Positions 17,532 through 27,884 are shown, numbered from the stretch's first letter. The stretch: 64,000 nt of DNA from Pseudomonadales bacterium (GCA_022072145.1 JAJVIG010000008.1:1-64000); one strand, 5' to 3'. Notes: generated from the sequence alone by a model not told the origin. Program-made: numbers and translations.

Positions 17532-18902
17532 TTGGACATCACGCATCTCGAACAGGAACTGGAACTGCTGCGCAAGGCGACCCGCACGCTCGCCGCGGGC
17601 TTTGCGACGCTGCCGCCGTACGTCGAGGCCTTCGACGGGGCGCGCATCGGTGCCGTGCTCGACGAAACCGCCCGCCGCCTGCGCGACAGCTATCCGTTCC
17701 ACCACCCGCTCTACGCCGGGCAGATGCTGCAACCTCCGCATCCGGTCGCGCGCCTGGCCTGCGCGCTCGCGCAGCGCATCAATCCGAACAACCACGCGCT
17801 GGAAGGCGGGCCGGCGAGCTCGGCGCTCGAGAAGGAGGCGGTCGCGGCACTGGCGCGGATGATCGGCTGGGACACGCACCTGGGGCACCTCTGCGGCGGT
17901 GGCACGCTGGCGAACCTCGAGGCACTGTGGGTCGCCTCGCGCCTGCACCCGGGGCGCCGCGTGCTCGCGAGTTCGCAGGCGCACTACACGCACCAGCGCC
18001 TGTCGGCGCTGCTCGGGGTGCCGTTCACGGCCGTCGAGGTCGACGCCGAGGCGCGGCTCGATCCGGCGGCGCTGGAGCGCGAGCTCGCGGTGGGCGACGT
18101 GGGTACCGTCGTCGTGACGCTGGGGACCACCGCGCTCGGTGCGGTCGATCCCTTGCCCGAAGTGCTGGCGCTCGCGCGCCGTCACGGCGTGCGCGTGCAT
18201 GTCGATGCGGCCTACGGGGGCTATTTCCGCCTGGCCGCCGCTGCCGCGCCGCGCGTGGCGGCGGCGCTTGCGGCGATCGCAGGCGCCGATTCCTGCGTGA
18301 TCGATCCGCACAAGCACGGTCTGCAACCCTACGGCTGCGGCTGCGTGCTGTTCCGCGATCCGGCGGTGGCGCGTTTCTACCGGCACGATTCGCCGTACAC
18401 GTATTTCAGCAGCGACGAACTGCACCTCGGCGAGATCAGCCTCGAATGCTCGCGACCCGGCGCCGTCGCGGTGGCCTTGTGGGCCACGCAGCGCCTGCTG
18501 CCGCTGGAACCCGCCGGCGAATTCGCGGCCGGACTCGATGCCTCGCTGGCGGCGGCGCGCGCGCTGTATGCGCGGCTGCGCGCCGAGCCGCGATTCCTGA
18601 CCGTGCTCGAGCCGCAGTTCGACGTCGTCGCATGGGCGCCGGCCGCAACGCAGGCGAGCGAGGTCGCACGCCGCTCGCGGCAGCTGTTCGCGGCGGCCGC
18701 GCGCCAGGGGTTGCATCTGTCGGTGGCCGAGTTGCCCGCCAGCCTGCTCGCGCGGCGCTGGACGGGTGTAAGCTTCGATACGCAGCGCGTCGCCTGCCTG
18801 CGTGCCTGCCTGATCAAGCCGGCACACCTGGAGTGGCTGGACGTGCTGTGGGAGCGCCTGCTGGAGGCGTCGTGGGAGGAGCGGAGTTCATCCGAACCGT
18901 GA
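17532..18902 (+). CDS. PLP-dependent group II decarboxylase
   Basis: The 456-residue protein has the fold-type I PLP signature of the aromatic-L-amino-acid/glutamate decarboxylase group. HVDAAYGGYF holds the aspartate that contacts the pyridine nitrogen, and DPHKHG carries the Schiff-base lysine. The N-terminal HPLYAGQMLQPP and INPNNHALEGGPASS blocks resemble tyrosine or aspartate decarboxylase-like enzymes. The amino acid substrate cannot be decided from sequence. The start is probably the TTG at 17532, 18 bases after the type C hairpin. It forms a pair with the downstream GST gene. Confidence 0.85.
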   Translation: MDITHLEQELELLRKATRTLAAGFATLPPYVEAFDGARIGAVLDETARRLRDSYPFHHPLYAGQMLQPPHPVARLACALAQRINPNNHALEGGPASSALEKEAVAALARMIGWDTHLGHLCGGGTLANLEALWVASRLHPGRRVLASSQAHYTHQRLSALLGVPFTAVEVDAEARLDPAALERELAVGDVGTVVVTLGTTALGAVDPLPEVLALARRHGVRVHVDAAYGGYFRLAAAAAPRVAAALAAIAGADSCVIDPHKHGLQPYGCGCVLFRDPAVARFYRHDSPYTYFSSDELHLGEISLECSRPGAVAVALWATQRLLPLEPAGEFAAGLDASLAAARALYARLRAEPRFLTVLEPQFDVVAWAPAATQASEVARRSRQLFAAAARQGLHLSVAELPASLLARRWTGVSFDTQRVACLRACLIKPAHLEWLDVLWERLLEASWEERSSSEP

Positions 18903-18951
18903 GTCGGGGTCCGGGCGTCAGCCGGCCATCCAGCGTGAACAGGAGGTCACC

Positions 18952-19638
18952 ATGTACACCCTGCACATCGCCAACAGGAACTACTCGTCGTGGTCGTTGC
19001 GCCCGTGGGTGTTGATGCGCGCGCTCGACATCGCGTTCGAGGAACGGTTGTGGCGTTTCGGTGACGGCTCGAACCTGGCGCGTTTCCGTGTGTTCTCGCC
19101 GTCGGGCCGGGTGCCTTGCCTGCACCACGACGGCAACGTGGTGTGGGATTCGCTGGCGATCGTCGAGTACCTCGCAGAACGGCACTGTGGCGTCTGGCCC
19201 GACGATGCGCGTGCGCGCGCGTGGGCGCGCTGCGCCGCGGCCGAGATGCACTCGGGCTTCGGTGCGCTGCGCAGCGCCTGCGGCATGAACTGCGGGGTGC
19301 GCGTGCGGCTGCACGAGCAGTCGCCGGCGCTGCGTGCTGACCTGGCGCGGCTCGAGGCGTTGTGGAGCGACGGGCTGGAGCGCTTCGGCGGTGACTGGCT
19401 CGCCGGTGCTTCGTTCACCGCGGCGGACGCGTTCTTCGCTCCGGTGGCGTTCCGCATCCAGACCTACGGGCTCGAGCTCGGCAATCCCGCGGCGCGCTAC
19501 GCCGAGCGCCTGCTGGAATTGCCGGCGATGCGCGAGTGGTACGACGCGGCGCTGGCCGAACCGTGGCGGGATCCGGACCATGAGGTCGAGATGCTCGCGA
19601 GCGGTACCCTGCTCGAGGACCTGCGCGTGCCGGCGTAG
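18952..19638 (+). CDS. Glutathione S-transferase family protein
   Basis: The 228-residue protein starts YTLHIANRNYSSWSLRPWVL, a thioredoxin-fold GST N-terminus with the catalytic-type serine in NYSSWS. It continues with GRVPCLHHDGNVVWDSLAIVEYLAE, the glutathione-binding block. A helical C-terminal domain follows with the N-capping motif FTAADAFFAPVAFR. Substrates are unknown. AGGAGG lies before the ATG. Its TAG stop is the edge of a type B repeat. Confidence 0.9.
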   Translation: MYTLHIANRNYSSWSLRPWVLMRALDIAFEERLWRFGDGSNLARFRVFSPSGRVPCLHHDGNVVWDSLAIVEYLAERHCGVWPDDARARAWARCAAAEMHSGFGALRSACGMNCGVRVRLHEQSPALRADLARLEALWSDGLERFGGDWLAGASFTAADAFFAPVAFRIQTYGLELGNPAARYAERLLELPAMREWYDAALAEPWRDPDHEVEMLASGTLLEDLRVPA

Positions 19639-19746
19639 GTCCGGGCTGCGCCCGGACAGGTGTTCGGCCGCAGGCCGAACCTACGCGGATACGTTCGGCC
19701 GTAGGTCCGGGCTGCGCCCGGACAGGTGTTCGGCCACAGGCCTAAC
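19639..19746. repeat. Hairpin repeats between two converging genes
   Basis: A type B element (19639-19657) touches the GST stop. A type A variant lies at 19662-19680, a half type A arm at 19693-19700, another type B at 19705-19723, and a one-mismatch type A at 19728-19746 touches the holA stop on the other strand. The two outer elements thus end the two converging genes. Confidence 0.9.
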
Positions 19747-20748
19747 CTACGCGCGGGTGGCGGACATGCGGGCCACCAGTTCGAGCAACGCGTCCCACGC
19801 GTCACGGCGGTCGAGACCCTTGATGCAGCGGTCCACGTCGGCGGCGAGGCGCAGCGCGCGCTGCAGTCCGTGCTGGCCGAGCCGGCGCAGCGCGGCGTCT
19901 GACGACGGTTTGCCGCGCTCGGCTTTCATCGCCTGTTCGGCGTGCTCGCCGTCGGCGCGCCTGCGCGCGATGCGCAGGGTACGGCGGATCTCGTCGGCCA
20001 GCGCCCACAGCACAAGCGTTTCCTCGGTGCCTTCGGCGCGCAGTCCCGCCAGCGTGCGCACCGCCGCCGCGCGGTCACCCTCGAACACGCGGTCGCAGAG
20101 GTCGTACACCGAGTAGCGCGCCGAATCGCTGACCAGAGCGGTCAGCGTGGCCGCATCCAGCGGGCCGGGCTCGGCCAACAGCGTGAGCTTCTCGATCTCC
20201 TGGCGCGCGGCGAGCAGATTGCCTTCCACGCGTTCCGCGAGCAGCGCCACCGCGTCGCGGGTGGGCTGGAACCCGGCCGCGCGCAGGCGCTGCGTGATCC
20301 AGCCCGGCAGCTCGTTGCGCCGCAACGGCCAGATGCGCAGCGTGGCGCCGGCTTCCTCGATCGCGCGTACCCAGGCGGACTTCTCCACATCGCGATCGAG
20401 CTTGCCGGCGAGCACCAGTACCACGTCTTCCGAGGGCGGCAGCGCGGCGAGTTCGCGCAGCGCCTGGCTGCCGGCAGCGCCGGGCTTGGCGCCGGGTAGC
20501 CTGACCTCGATCAGCTTGCGCTCGCCGAACAGCGACATGCCGCTGAACTCCGCGCCCAGGCGGTTCCAGTCGAAGTTGGCGTCGGCGTCGAAGACCTGGC
20601 GCTCGGTGATTCCCTGCGCACGACACGCGGCACGCAGCGCGTCGGCGCACTCCTGGATCAGCAGCGGTTCGTCGCCGTGGATCAGGTAGAACGGGAACAG
20701 CCGCGACTTCAGCCGGGTATGGAACTCCTCCGCGCGCAGGATCCGCAC
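19747..20748 (-). CDS. holA: DNA polymerase III subunit delta
   Basis: The 333-residue protein is the clamp-loader delta subunit, which opens the beta sliding clamp. The N-terminal FYLIHGDEPLLIQECADALR is the diagnostic block, followed by the beta-contacting region SGMSLFGERKLIEVRLP. The C-terminal helical collar domain is of normal length. It starts with GTG, ten bases after lptE stops, so the two are probably co-transcribed. The stop is a TAG shared with a slightly decayed type A repeat. Confidence 0.94.
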   Translation of the reverse strand: MRILRAEEFHTRLKSRLFPFYLIHGDEPLLIQECADALRAACRAQGITERQVFDADANFDWNRLGAEFSGMSLFGERKLIEVRLPGAKPGAAGSQALRELAALPPSEDVVLVLAGKLDRDVEKSAWVRAIEEAGATLRIWPLRRNELPGWITQRLRAAGFQPTRDAVALLAERVEGNLLAARQEIEKLTLLAEPGPLDAATLTALVSDSARYSVYDLCDRVFEGDRAAAVRTLAGLRAEGTEETLVLWALADEIRRTLRIARRRADGEHAEQAMKAERGKPSSDAALRRLGQHGLQRALRLAADVDRCIKGLDRRDAWDALLELVARMSATRA

Positions 20749-20758
20749 GAGCGGTGGC

Positions 20759-21280
20759 CTAGGGGGCGGCGTCGGCCAGCGGCGCGTGGCGCAGCTGGCG
20801 CAGGATCTGCCCGGCGACGTTGTCCTGCAGTTCCTGGTGGATCAGCTGCTCCTCGCCCTGCTGCGCGATGATGCTGTTCGGATCGAAGGCGTAGATGCGG
20901 CTCGCGGTGACGGTGCGCGGCCCCAGTACGGTCTCGCCGTCGGCGTTGCGCACCTCGAACTCGACCGTCACCCGCATTTCCTGCTCGGCGCTGCGCGCGC
21001 TGCGATCGAGCGCGACCTTGCGCGTGGTGTGCTGTTCGCGGCCGAGGTGCAGCGAGGCACTGCGCCCGGCGCCGGCGCGCACGTCGACGCCGGAGACTTC
21101 CAGCAGGCGCGCCACGCGCGTCGACAGCGCATCGCCCGGCCGCGCGCTCTCGATGCGCAACTCGCGCATCGGCAGCGCGAACTCGCCGCTGCCGCGCGGA
21201 TGCCAGCCGCAGGCGAGCAGCGTGACGCCGAAGACGACCAGACAGGCGCGGCGCAGCAGGGAGGTGTGCATGGGGATCAT
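20759..21280 (-). CDS. lptE: LPS-assembly lipoprotein LptE
   Basis: The 173-residue outer-membrane lipoprotein is the plug partner of LptD in lipopolysaccharide insertion. After a short signal peptide it has the lipobox LLAC followed by GWHPRGS, matching the start of mature LptE (CGWHLRG in E. coli). The rest shows the beta-alpha pattern of the family, with [20 protein letters not shown] as the best-conserved part. The ATG overlaps the leuS stop by four bases; an ATG nine bases further in is also possible. Confidence 0.9.
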   Translation of the reverse strand: MIPMHTSLLRRACLVVFGVTLLACGWHPRGSGEFALPMRELRIESARPGDALSTRVARLLEVSGVDVRAGAGRSASLHLGREQHTTRKVALDRSARSAEQEMRVTVEFEVRNADGETVLGPRTVTASRIYAFDPNSIIAQQGEEQLIHQELQDNVAGQILRQLRHAPLADAAP

Positions 21281-23811
21281 CCGCTGACGACATTCACGAG
21301 TTTACCCGGCACCACGATCACCTTGCGTACCGCCTTGCCGTCGATGAAACGCTGCACGTTCGGGTCGGCCAGCGCGAGGCGTTCGAGGTCCTCGCGCGGC
21401 GCCTCCGCCGGCACGTCGATGCGCGCGCGCAGCTTGCCGTTGACCTGCAGCACCAGTTCGATGGTGTTGCGCCGCAGCGCCGACGCGTCGGCCTGCGGCC
21501 ACGGCGCATCGATCACCGCCGTGTCGTGACCCAGCGCCTGCCACAGCGCGTGGCAGGCGTGCGGCACCACCGGCGCGAGCAGCAGCACCGCCGCCTCGAG
21601 CGCCTCGCGCTCGACGGCCAGCCCCGGCGCCGAGCTGCGATCGGCCCGCTTGCCGATCTCGTTCAGCAATTCCATCACCGCGGCGATCGCCGTGTTGAAC
21701 GTCTGCCGGCGCCCGTAGTCGTCGCTCACTTTCGCGATCGTCTCGTGCGTCTTGCGCCGCAGTTCCCGCTGGTTGTCGTCGAAACTGGCGTTGAAAATGG
21801 GGCTGAAAATGGGGTCAGAGTCCATTTTTCCCGAAGAAAAATGGACTCTGACCCCATTTTCAGCGTTTTCAACGCCGACCCCATTTTCAACATGGGAGTG
21901 GACGGCCTTCCAGAGCCGCTTCAGGAAGCGGCTCGCACCGGCCACGCCCTCGTCGGACCACTCCAGCGTCTGCTCTGGCGGGGCGGCGAACATCATGAAC
22001 AGGCGCACGGTGTCGGCACCGTAGCGCTCGATCAGCGCCTCGGGGTCGACCGTGTTGCCCTTGGACTTCGACATCTTGGCGCCGTCCTTCAGCACCATGC
22101 CCTGGCACAGCAGCCGCGTGAACGGCTCGTCGCAGGCGACCAGCCCCTCGTCGCGCAGCAGCTTGTGGAAGAAGCGCGCGTAGAGCAGGTGCAGGATCGC
22201 GTGCTCGATGCCGCCGATGTACTGGTCCACCGGCAGCCAGTAGTTCGCGCGCGCGGGATCGAGCATCGCGGTCCCGAGGTCGGGGCAGGTGAAGCGCGCG
22301 TAATACCACGACGATTCCATGAACGTGTCGAAGGTATCGGTCTCGTGCTCCGCGGTCACGCCGTCGATCTGCGTGCGCCGCCACGCCGGATCGGCCTTGA
22401 TCGGCGACTGCACGCCGTTCATCTCGACGTCCTCGGGCAGCAGCACCGGCAGGCGCTCGGCGGGCACCGGGATCTCGGCGCCGTCGGCCAGGTAGAGCAT
22501 CGGGATCGGCGCGCCCCAGTAGCGCTGGCGCGACACGCCCCAGTCGCGCAGCCGGTAGTTGAGTTTCACCTCGCCGTTGCCGCGCTCGGCCAGTGCGGCG
22601 GCGATCGCATCGAAGGCCTGCTCGAAGCCGAGCCCGTCGAAGGCGCCGGAGTGGATCAGGCGGCCCTTGTCGGTGAACGCCTCGCGCTCCAGATCGCACG
22701 GCGTGGCGGGGTCGAGCGGCGCGATCACCTGCTCGATCGGCAGCCCGCAGGCGCGCGCGAATTCCCAGTCGCGCTGGTCGTGCCCCGGCACGCTCATCAC
22801 CGCGCCGGTGCCGTAATCCATCAGCACGAAGTTCGCCACCCACACCGGCACCTCGCGCCCGCTGAGCGGATGCCGCGCCTTCAGTCCGGTGTCGATCCCC
22901 TTCTTGGTCATCGTCGCCATGTCGGCCTCGGCGACCGAACTGCGCCGGCACTCGGCGATGAACTCGGCGAGTTCCGGACGCGTCGCGGCCAGCGCCTTGG
23001 CGAGCGGGTGCTCGCCGGCGATCGCGAGGTAGGTCACGCCGAACAGCGTGTCCGGGCGCGTGGTGTAGATCGGGATGCGGTCGATGCCGGCGAGCGGCTC
23101 GGCGAGCGCGAACGACATCTCGATACCGCGGCTCTTGCCGATCCAGTTGCGCTGCATCGTGCGCACCTGCTCGGGCCAGTGCTCGAGCGTGTCGAGGTCG
23201 GCCAGCAGTTCCTCGGCGTAGGCCGTGATGCGGATGAACCACTGCGGGATCTCGCGCCGCTCGACCGGCGTGTCGCAGCGCCAGCAGCAGCCGTCGACGA
23301 CCTGTTCGTTCGCCAGCACGGTCTGGTCGTTGGGGCACCAGTTCACCGCCGAGACCTTCTTGTACGCGAGCCCTTTCTCGTAGAGCCGCGTGAAGAACCA
23401 CTGCTCCCAGCGGTAATACGAGGGCGTGCAGGTCGCGATCTCGCGGTCCCAGGCGTACGCGAAGCCCAGCCGTTTCAGCTGCGCGCGCATGTAGTCGATG
23501 TTCGCCCAGGTCCAGCGCGCCGGCGCCGTGTCGTGGCGGATCGCGGCGTTCTCGGCCGGCAGCCCGAACGCGTCCCAGCCCATCGGCTGCAGCACGTTGC
23601 GTCCCTGCATGCGCTGGAAGCGCGCCACTACGTCGCCGAGCGTGTAGTTGCGCACATGCCCCATGTGCAGCCGCCCGCTCGGGTACGGGAACATCGACAG
23701 GCAGTAGAACTTCGGCCGCGACGGGTCCTCGGTGACCCGGAAGCTAGCGTTGCGTTCCCAGAAATCCTGCGCCTCGGCCTCGATGCGCGCGGCGTCGTAG
23801 TGTTCGTCCAT
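21277..23811 (-). CDS. leuS: Leucyl-tRNA synthetase, with an in-frame palindromic insertion
   Basis: The 844-residue class I synthetase charges tRNA-Leu. The HIGH box variant is HMGH in [14 protein letters not shown], and the KMSKS loop is intact (KMSKSKGN). A CP1 editing domain with the T-R-P-D-T-L-F-G motif is present. The odd part is at about residues 641-674. Where E. coli LeuRS has a short helix link after RLWK, this protein carries extra residues ([20 protein letters not shown]), encoded by a 102-bp nested palindrome. The insertion keeps the reading frame, so the protein should be made full length. The gene is translationally coupled to lptE. Confidence 0.96.
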   Translation of the reverse strand: MDEHYDAARIEAEAQDFWERNASFRVTEDPSRPKFYCLSMFPYPSGRLHMGHVRNYTLGDVVARFQRMQGRNVLQPMGWDAFGLPAENAAIRHDTAPARWTWANIDYMRAQLKRLGFAYAWDREIATCTPSYYRWEQWFFTRLYEKGLAYKKVSAVNWCPNDQTVLANEQVVDGCCWRCDTPVERREIPQWFIRITAYAEELLADLDTLEHWPEQVRTMQRNWIGKSRGIEMSFALAEPLAGIDRIPIYTTRPDTLFGVTYLAIAGEHPLAKALAATRPELAEFIAECRRSSVAEADMATMTKKGIDTGLKARHPLSGREVPVWVANFVLMDYGTGAVMSVPGHDQRDWEFARACGLPIEQVIAPLDPATPCDLEREAFTDKGRLIHSGAFDGLGFEQAFDAIAAALAERGNGEVKLNYRLRDWGVSRQRYWGAPIPMLYLADGAEIPVPAERLPVLLPEDVEMNGVQSPIKADPAWRRTQIDGVTAEHETDTFDTFMESSWYYARFTCPDLGTAMLDPARANYWLPVDQYIGGIEHAILHLLYARFFHKLLRDEGLVACDEPFTRLLCQGMVLKDGAKMSKSKGNTVDPEALIERYGADTVRLFMMFAAPPEQTLEWSDEGVAGASRFLKRLWKAVHSHVENGVGVENAENGVRVHFSSGKMDSDPIFSPIFNASFDDNQRELRRKTHETIAKVSDDYGRRQTFNTAIAAVMELLNEIGKRADRSSAPGLAVEREALEAAVLLLAPVVPHACHALWQALGHDTAVIDAPWPQADASALRRNTIELVLQVNGKLRARIDVPAEAPREDLERLALADPNVQRFIDGKAVRKVIVVPGKLVNVVSG
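21790..21891. repeat. Nested palindromic element inside leuS
   Basis: The core is a perfect inverted repeat with 29-bp arms (21802-21830 and 21836-21864) and a five-base loop, containing GGGGTCAGAGTCC in the left arm. Outer arms of 13 bp, GTTGAAAATGGGG at 21790-21802 and its complement at 21879-21891, enclose it. The whole spans 102 bp, exactly 34 codons, and is AT-richer than the surrounding gene. It resembles GGGGTCAGAGTC palindromes that I recall being scattered in many proteobacterial genomes, normally outside genes. Confidence 0.9.
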
Positions 23812-23885
23812 CGCCAGGGGGTGGTGCCGTGAAAAAAGGCGCACAGAATACCGCAGGCGGTTGCGGCGCCGCCAGCGAACAGGCC

Positions 23886-25406
23886 TCAGCCGCGGCGTCC
23901 GCGCCGTATCAGCGCGAGGCAGGCGAAGGCGAGCAGTATCACCAGCGGCAGCGATCCGGCGCGCGCGAACGGGGTCAGGCCACGGGTGGGTTGCACCTGC
24001 CCGCGCACCACCTCGCGCGTGAATTGCGCACCGCGCGCCGTGATGCGCCCGCGCGCATCGATCAGCGCCGAAACGCCGTCGTTGGTGGCGCGGATCAGCG
24101 GGCGTCCTGTCTCGAGCGCCCGCACGCGCGCGATCTGCAGATGCTGCAGCGGGCCGATCGAGGCGCCGAACCAGGTGTCGTTGCTGACCGTGAGCAGCAG
24201 CGCCGCCGTGCGCGCGCCAGCCGCGACCTGGTCCGCGTAGGCGATCTCGTAGCACACCGACGGCGCGATCGTCACCGCCTGCGCGCCGAGCGGCGGCTGG
24301 TCCCCGGGGCCGGCGGTGAAGCTCGACATCGGCAGATCGAAGAACGCGATCAGTCCGCGCAGCCAGACCTCCAGCGGTACGTATTCACCGAACGGCACCA
24401 GGCGGCGCTTGTGGTACAGCCCGCTGCCCTCGCCGAGCACCGCGACGCTGTTGTACGCGTCGAAGCCGCGGCGGCGCCCCGGGTTCGCATCACGGCTGGG
24501 GATGCCGAGCAGCAACGCGCTGCCGGCGTCGCGGGCGCGCGCGGCGATCGGCGCCAGCCGCTCGACGACGAGATCGAGGTACGCTGGCACCGCGGACTCA
24601 GGCCACACCACCAGCGGCGTTCCCCACAGCGGTTCGCTGAGGGCGGTGTAGGTGGCGAGGATCTCCTCGAGTTGCCCGGGTACCCACTTCAGGTTCTGTT
24701 CGATGTTGCCCTGCACCAGCGCGACGGCCAGCGGCTCGCCGTCCGGTGCGGTCCACTCGATGCGCTCGAGCAGCGGTGCCGCCAGCCACAGCGCCGCCGC
24801 GAGGCCCAGCGCCAATGGCCCGCGCCGCCGGCGGCGCAGCGTCAGGTAGAGCGCCGCGGCGCTGAAGGCCGGAATCAGGCCGGTGCCCAGCGCGCCCGCG
24901 ATCGGCAGCCAGCCCGCGAGCGGCCCGTCGGCCTGGCTGTAGCCCAGGTACAGCCACGGAAATCCGGTCAGGAACCAGCCGCGCCACCACTCGCCGAGGA
25001 TCCACGCCGCGGCGAATCCGATCGCGATGCCGCCGGCACGATCGCGCAGCCAGCGTGCCCAGGCCCAGAACGTCAGCGCCGGGAACAGCGCGAGCCCCAT
25101 GCAGAACAACGTGGTCAGCGCCGCCGCCAGCGGCACGGAGGCGGCACCGTAGACGTGGATGCTGACGTAGACCCACGAGGCGCCGCTGCCGAACATCCCG
25201 ACACCGAAGCACCACGCGCGCCGCGCCACGGCGGCGGGACCGAGGTCCGCCAGCAGCGCCAGCAGCACCAGCGGCGCGCCGACCGCCAGCGGCCACGCGT
25301 CGCAGGGCGCGAACGCCAGCGGCAGCAGCGCACCGGCGACGAGCGCCGCGAGGTGCCCGGAGAGTCCGGGGAACCCGGCTCCGGCGAGCGCGCGCAGCCG
25401 GCTCAT
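23886..25406 (-). CDS. lnt: Apolipoprotein N-acyltransferase
   Basis: The 506-residue inner-membrane enzyme adds the third acyl chain to lipoproteins. An N-terminal block of about six hydrophobic segments leads into a nitrilase-like domain. The catalytic set is visible: glutamate in [11 protein letters not shown], lysine in [14 protein letters not shown], and cysteine in [12 protein letters not shown] final hydrophobic helix anchors the C-terminus. The ATG overlaps the corC stop (ATGA). Its job links to the lipoproteins encoded nearby (LptE, RlpA, M13 peptidase). Confidence 0.95.
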   Translation of the reverse strand: MSRLRALAGAGFPGLSGHLAALVAGALLPLAFAPCDAWPLAVGAPLVLLALLADLGPAAVARRAWCFGVGMFGSGASWVYVSIHVYGAASVPLAAALTTLFCMGLALFPALTFWAWARWLRDRAGGIAIGFAAAWILGEWWRGWFLTGFPWLYLGYSQADGPLAGWLPIAGALGTGLIPAFSAAALYLTLRRRRRGPLALGLAAALWLAAPLLERIEWTAPDGEPLAVALVQGNIEQNLKWVPGQLEEILATYTALSEPLWGTPLVVWPESAVPAYLDLVVERLAPIAARARDAGSALLLGIPSRDANPGRRRGFDAYNSVAVLGEGSGLYHKRRLVPFGEYVPLEVWLRGLIAFFDLPMSSFTAGPGDQPPLGAQAVTIAPSVCYEIAYADQVAAGARTAALLLTVSNDTWFGASIGPLQHLQIARVRALETGRPLIRATNDGVSALIDARGRITARGAQFTREVVRGQVQPTRGLTPFARAGSLPLVILLAFACLALIRRGRRG

Positions 25407-26260
25407 GCGCCCGCGGCGTCCGGACGCAGGTTCAGGCGCAGCAGGTGGATCTGGCGACTGTCGGCGTTCAGCACCTTGAACTGGAAGCCGCCGACCTCGG
25501 CGATCTCGTTGCGCCGCGGCAGGTGTCCGAAGGTCTGCATCACGATGCCGCCGATGGTGTCGAACTCCTCGTCGCTCAGGTTGGCGTGGAAGAACTCGTT
25601 GAACTCCTCGATCGGCGTCAGGGCCTTGATCAGGTAGTCGTTCTCGGACAGCTTCTTGATGAATGTGTCCTGCTGGCGGTCGTGTTCGTCCTCGATGTCG
25701 CCGACGATCTGCTCGAGCACGTCCTCGATGGTCACCAGTCCGGCCACGCCGCCGTACTCGTCGATCACCACCGCGATGTGGTTGCGCTTCTGGCGGAACT
25801 CGCGCAGCAGCACGTTGAGCCGCTTGCTCTCGGGCACGAACGTCGCCGGGCGCAGCAACTGGCCGAGGTCGATGCTTCCGGGGCCACTCGCGAACAGCTG
25901 CGCCAGCATGTCCTTCGCCATCACGATGCCGATCACGTCGTCGCTGCTCTCGCCGATCACCGGGTAGCGCGAGTGCCCCGAGTCGATCACGCAGCGCACG
26001 ATCTCCTGCGGCGCGTCGTCGGCGTTCAGGCACACCATCTGCGGGCGCGGGATCATCACGTCGCGCACCTGCATGTGCGCCACCTCCAGCGCGCCCTGCA
26101 TGATGCCGTGGGTCTCGGCGTCGATTACGTCGTTCTGTTCCGCCACCGCGAGGATGTCGATCAGGTCCTTGCGGGTGCGCGGGTCGGACGAAAATACCTG
26201 GGCCAGTTTCTCGAGCCAGGAGCGTTCGTCCTGGTCGCCGTCTTTGTGCTCATCGGACAT
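25403..26260 (-). CDS. corC: HlyC/CorC (YbeX) family protein with CBS domains
   Basis: This 285-residue cytosolic protein has the CorC layout: an acidic helical N-terminus, two CBS domains (about residues 70-190, with VRDVMIPRPQM and a second block containing VIDEYGGVAGLVTIEDVLEQIVGDI) and a C-terminal CorC_HlyC domain. Such proteins are linked to magnesium and cobalt efflux or to ribosome and heat-stress physiology. It sits between ybeY and lnt as in E. coli. It ends in an ATGA overlap with lnt. Confidence 0.93.
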   Translation of the reverse strand: MSDEHKDGDQDERSWLEKLAQVFSSDPRTRKDLIDILAVAEQNDVIDAETHGIMQGALEVAHMQVRDVMIPRPQMVCLNADDAPQEIVRCVIDSGHSRYPVIGESSDDVIGIVMAKDMLAQLFASGPGSIDLGQLLRPATFVPESKRLNVLLREFRQKRNHIAVVIDEYGGVAGLVTIEDVLEQIVGDIEDEHDRQQDTFIKKLSENDYLIKALTPIEEFNEFFHANLSDEEFDTIGGIVMQTFGHLPRRNEIAEVGGFQFKVLNADSRQIHLLRLNLRPDAAGA

Positions 26261-26278
26261 GGTCGGTCGGCCCGTTCT

Positions 26279-26737
26279 TCACGTTCGGTAGGGATCGGGG
26301 AAGTTCAGTGCGGCGAGGATGCGCGTCTCCAGCGCCTCCATGCGCGTCGCCTCGAGCGCGCGCTCGTGGTCGAGCCCCAGCAGGTGCAGCGTGCCGTGCA
26401 CCAGCAGGTGCGCCCAGTGCGCGCGTGCCGCCTTGTGCTGCTCGGCGGCCTCGCGCGCCGCCACCGGGGCGCAGACCACGATGTCGCCGAGCAGCGGCAC
26501 GTCGACTCCGGCCGGCAGTTCCGCCCGGAAGCTCAGCACGTTGGTCGCGTAGTCGCGCCCGCGGTAGCGCCCGTTCAGTGCGCGCATCTCGGGTTCGTCG
26601 ACGATGCGCACGCAGAGTTCGGCGCCGGCGTGTTCCTCGCCGAGTGCGGCGCGCACCCACTGACGGATGCTGCGCGGCGAGGGGATCGCGGCGGCGGTCG
26701 ATGCCAGCTCCACGGCGATGCGCCCGCGCGCCGTCAC
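26279..26737 (-). CDS. ybeY: Endoribonuclease YbeY
   Basis: The 152-residue metal-dependent RNase acts in 16S rRNA 3' end processing and ribosome quality control. The zinc-binding motif HGTLHLLGLDHE is complete and sits near the C-terminus as expected. I chose the GTG at 26737, which overlaps the phoH stop by four bases (GTGA) and gives the family's usual length (155 in E. coli). Longer open frames upstream are inside phoH. Confidence 0.94.
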   Translation of the reverse strand: MTARGRIAVELASTAAAIPSPRSIRQWVRAALGEEHAGAELCVRIVDEPEMRALNGRYRGRDYATNVLSFRAELPAGVDVPLLGDIVVCAPVAAREAAEQHKAARAHWAHLLVHGTLHLLGLDHERALEATRMEALETRILAALNFPDPYRT

Positions 26738-27780
26738 AGCGGATTCGGGCCGCGCTTCGGCGTTGCCGGCGCGCGCGCTTGCCCGCGTTCGAAACTCTCG
26801 TAGGCCTCGACGATGCGCTGCACCAGCGGGTGGCGCACCACGTCGCGCGGGCTGAACCACGTGAAGCCGATGCCTTCGATGCCGTCCAGGAACTTCACGA
26901 CCTGCGCCAGTCCGGACTGGGTGCCGCGCGGCAGGTCGACCTGCGTGATGTCGCCGGTGATCACCGCCTTCGAACCGAAGCCGATGCGCGTCAGGAACAT
27001 CTTCATCTGCTCGGGCGTGGTGTTCTGGCCTTCATCGAGGATCACGAAGGCGTGGTTCAGCGTGCGCCCGCGCATGTACGCCAGCGGGCAGACCTCGATC
27101 ACGTGCCGCTCGATCAGCTTGTTCACGTGGTCGAAGCCCATCATCTCGTACAGCGCGTCGTAGAGCGGACGCAGGTAGGGATCGATCTTCTGCGCGAGGT
27201 CGCCGGGCAGGAAGCCGAGCTTCTCGCCGGCCTCCACGGCCGGGCGTACCAGCAGGATGCGGCGCACCTGCTCGCTCTCGAGCGCCGCGACCGCACAGGC
27301 GACCGCCAGATACGTCTTGCCGGTGCCGGCCGGCCCGATGCCGAAGTTGATGTCGTGCTGCTGGATCGAGCGCACGTAATGCTGCTGGCTGCGCCCGCGC
27401 GGGCGGATCAGCGCGCGCCGTACCTGCAGCACCCCGAGCGAGGCGACGTCGGCGTCGGCGTTGGCGTCGGCATCGGCGGTAGCGGCCGCGTCCGCGCGCA
27501 GTTCGTCGATGCCGGCCTCCCGCAGCCGCAGGTGCACCTGCTCCGGCCCCAGTTCGAGGTGGCGGGCGGTTTCGTCGTAGAGGTGGATCAGTACCGCGCG
27601 CGCTGCGGCACGGGCGTCCGCGGGGCCTTCGATCACGAAATGGTTGCCGCGATTGCGGATCCGCACGCCAAGGCGCTCTTCGATCAGGTGCAGGTGCTGG
27701 TCGAACTGCCCGCAGAGCCGCGCGAGGCGGCGGGTGTCGCCGGGTTCGAGCACGAACTGGAGTCGCTGGTCGTCGTTCAA
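26734..27780 (-). CDS. ybeZ: PhoH-like ATPase (YbeZ)
   Basis: From the chosen TTG the protein has 348 residues, close to E. coli YbeZ (346). It holds a P-loop (GPAGTGKTYLA), the Walker B-type VILDEGQNTTPEQMKMFLTRIG block, and the RGRTLNHAFV segment of the PhoH family, which has helicase or RNase-linked ATPase activity and works with YbeY. A linker of repeated Ala-Asp residues interrupts the region before the ATPase domain. The start is uncertain: TTG 27834 or ATG 27915 are in frame, but the latter would translate a type A repeat. No clear ribosome site marks 27780. Confidence 0.9.
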   Translation of the reverse strand: MNDDQRLQFVLEPGDTRRLARLCGQFDQHLHLIEERLGVRIRNRGNHFVIEGPADARAAARAVLIHLYDETARHLELGPEQVHLRLREAGIDELRADAAATADADANADADVASLGVLQVRRALIRPRGRSQQHYVRSIQQHDINFGIGPAGTGKTYLAVACAVAALESEQVRRILLVRPAVEAGEKLGFLPGDLAQKIDPYLRPLYDALYEMMGFDHVNKLIERHVIEVCPLAYMRGRTLNHAFVILDEGQNTTPEQMKMFLTRIGFGSKAVITGDITQVDLPRGTQSGLAQVVKFLDGIEGIGFTWFSPRDVVRHPLVQRIVEAYESFERGQARAPATPKRGPNPL

Positions 27781-27884
27781 GGGGGAAGCCGTAGCCTCGT
27801 GCGGCCGCTCACAGGGGGCGAAGGATACCGCCAATGCGGGGTGCGACGAAAGCCGTGGCTTCCTCCACGCCGGAAGTCCCGCAG

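Noticed and set aside
21526-23832. A 768-codon plus-strand open frame opposite leuS
   Set aside because: LeuRS motifs on the minus strand are unambiguous; the plus-strand reading is arginine/histidine-rich and has no recognisable domain.
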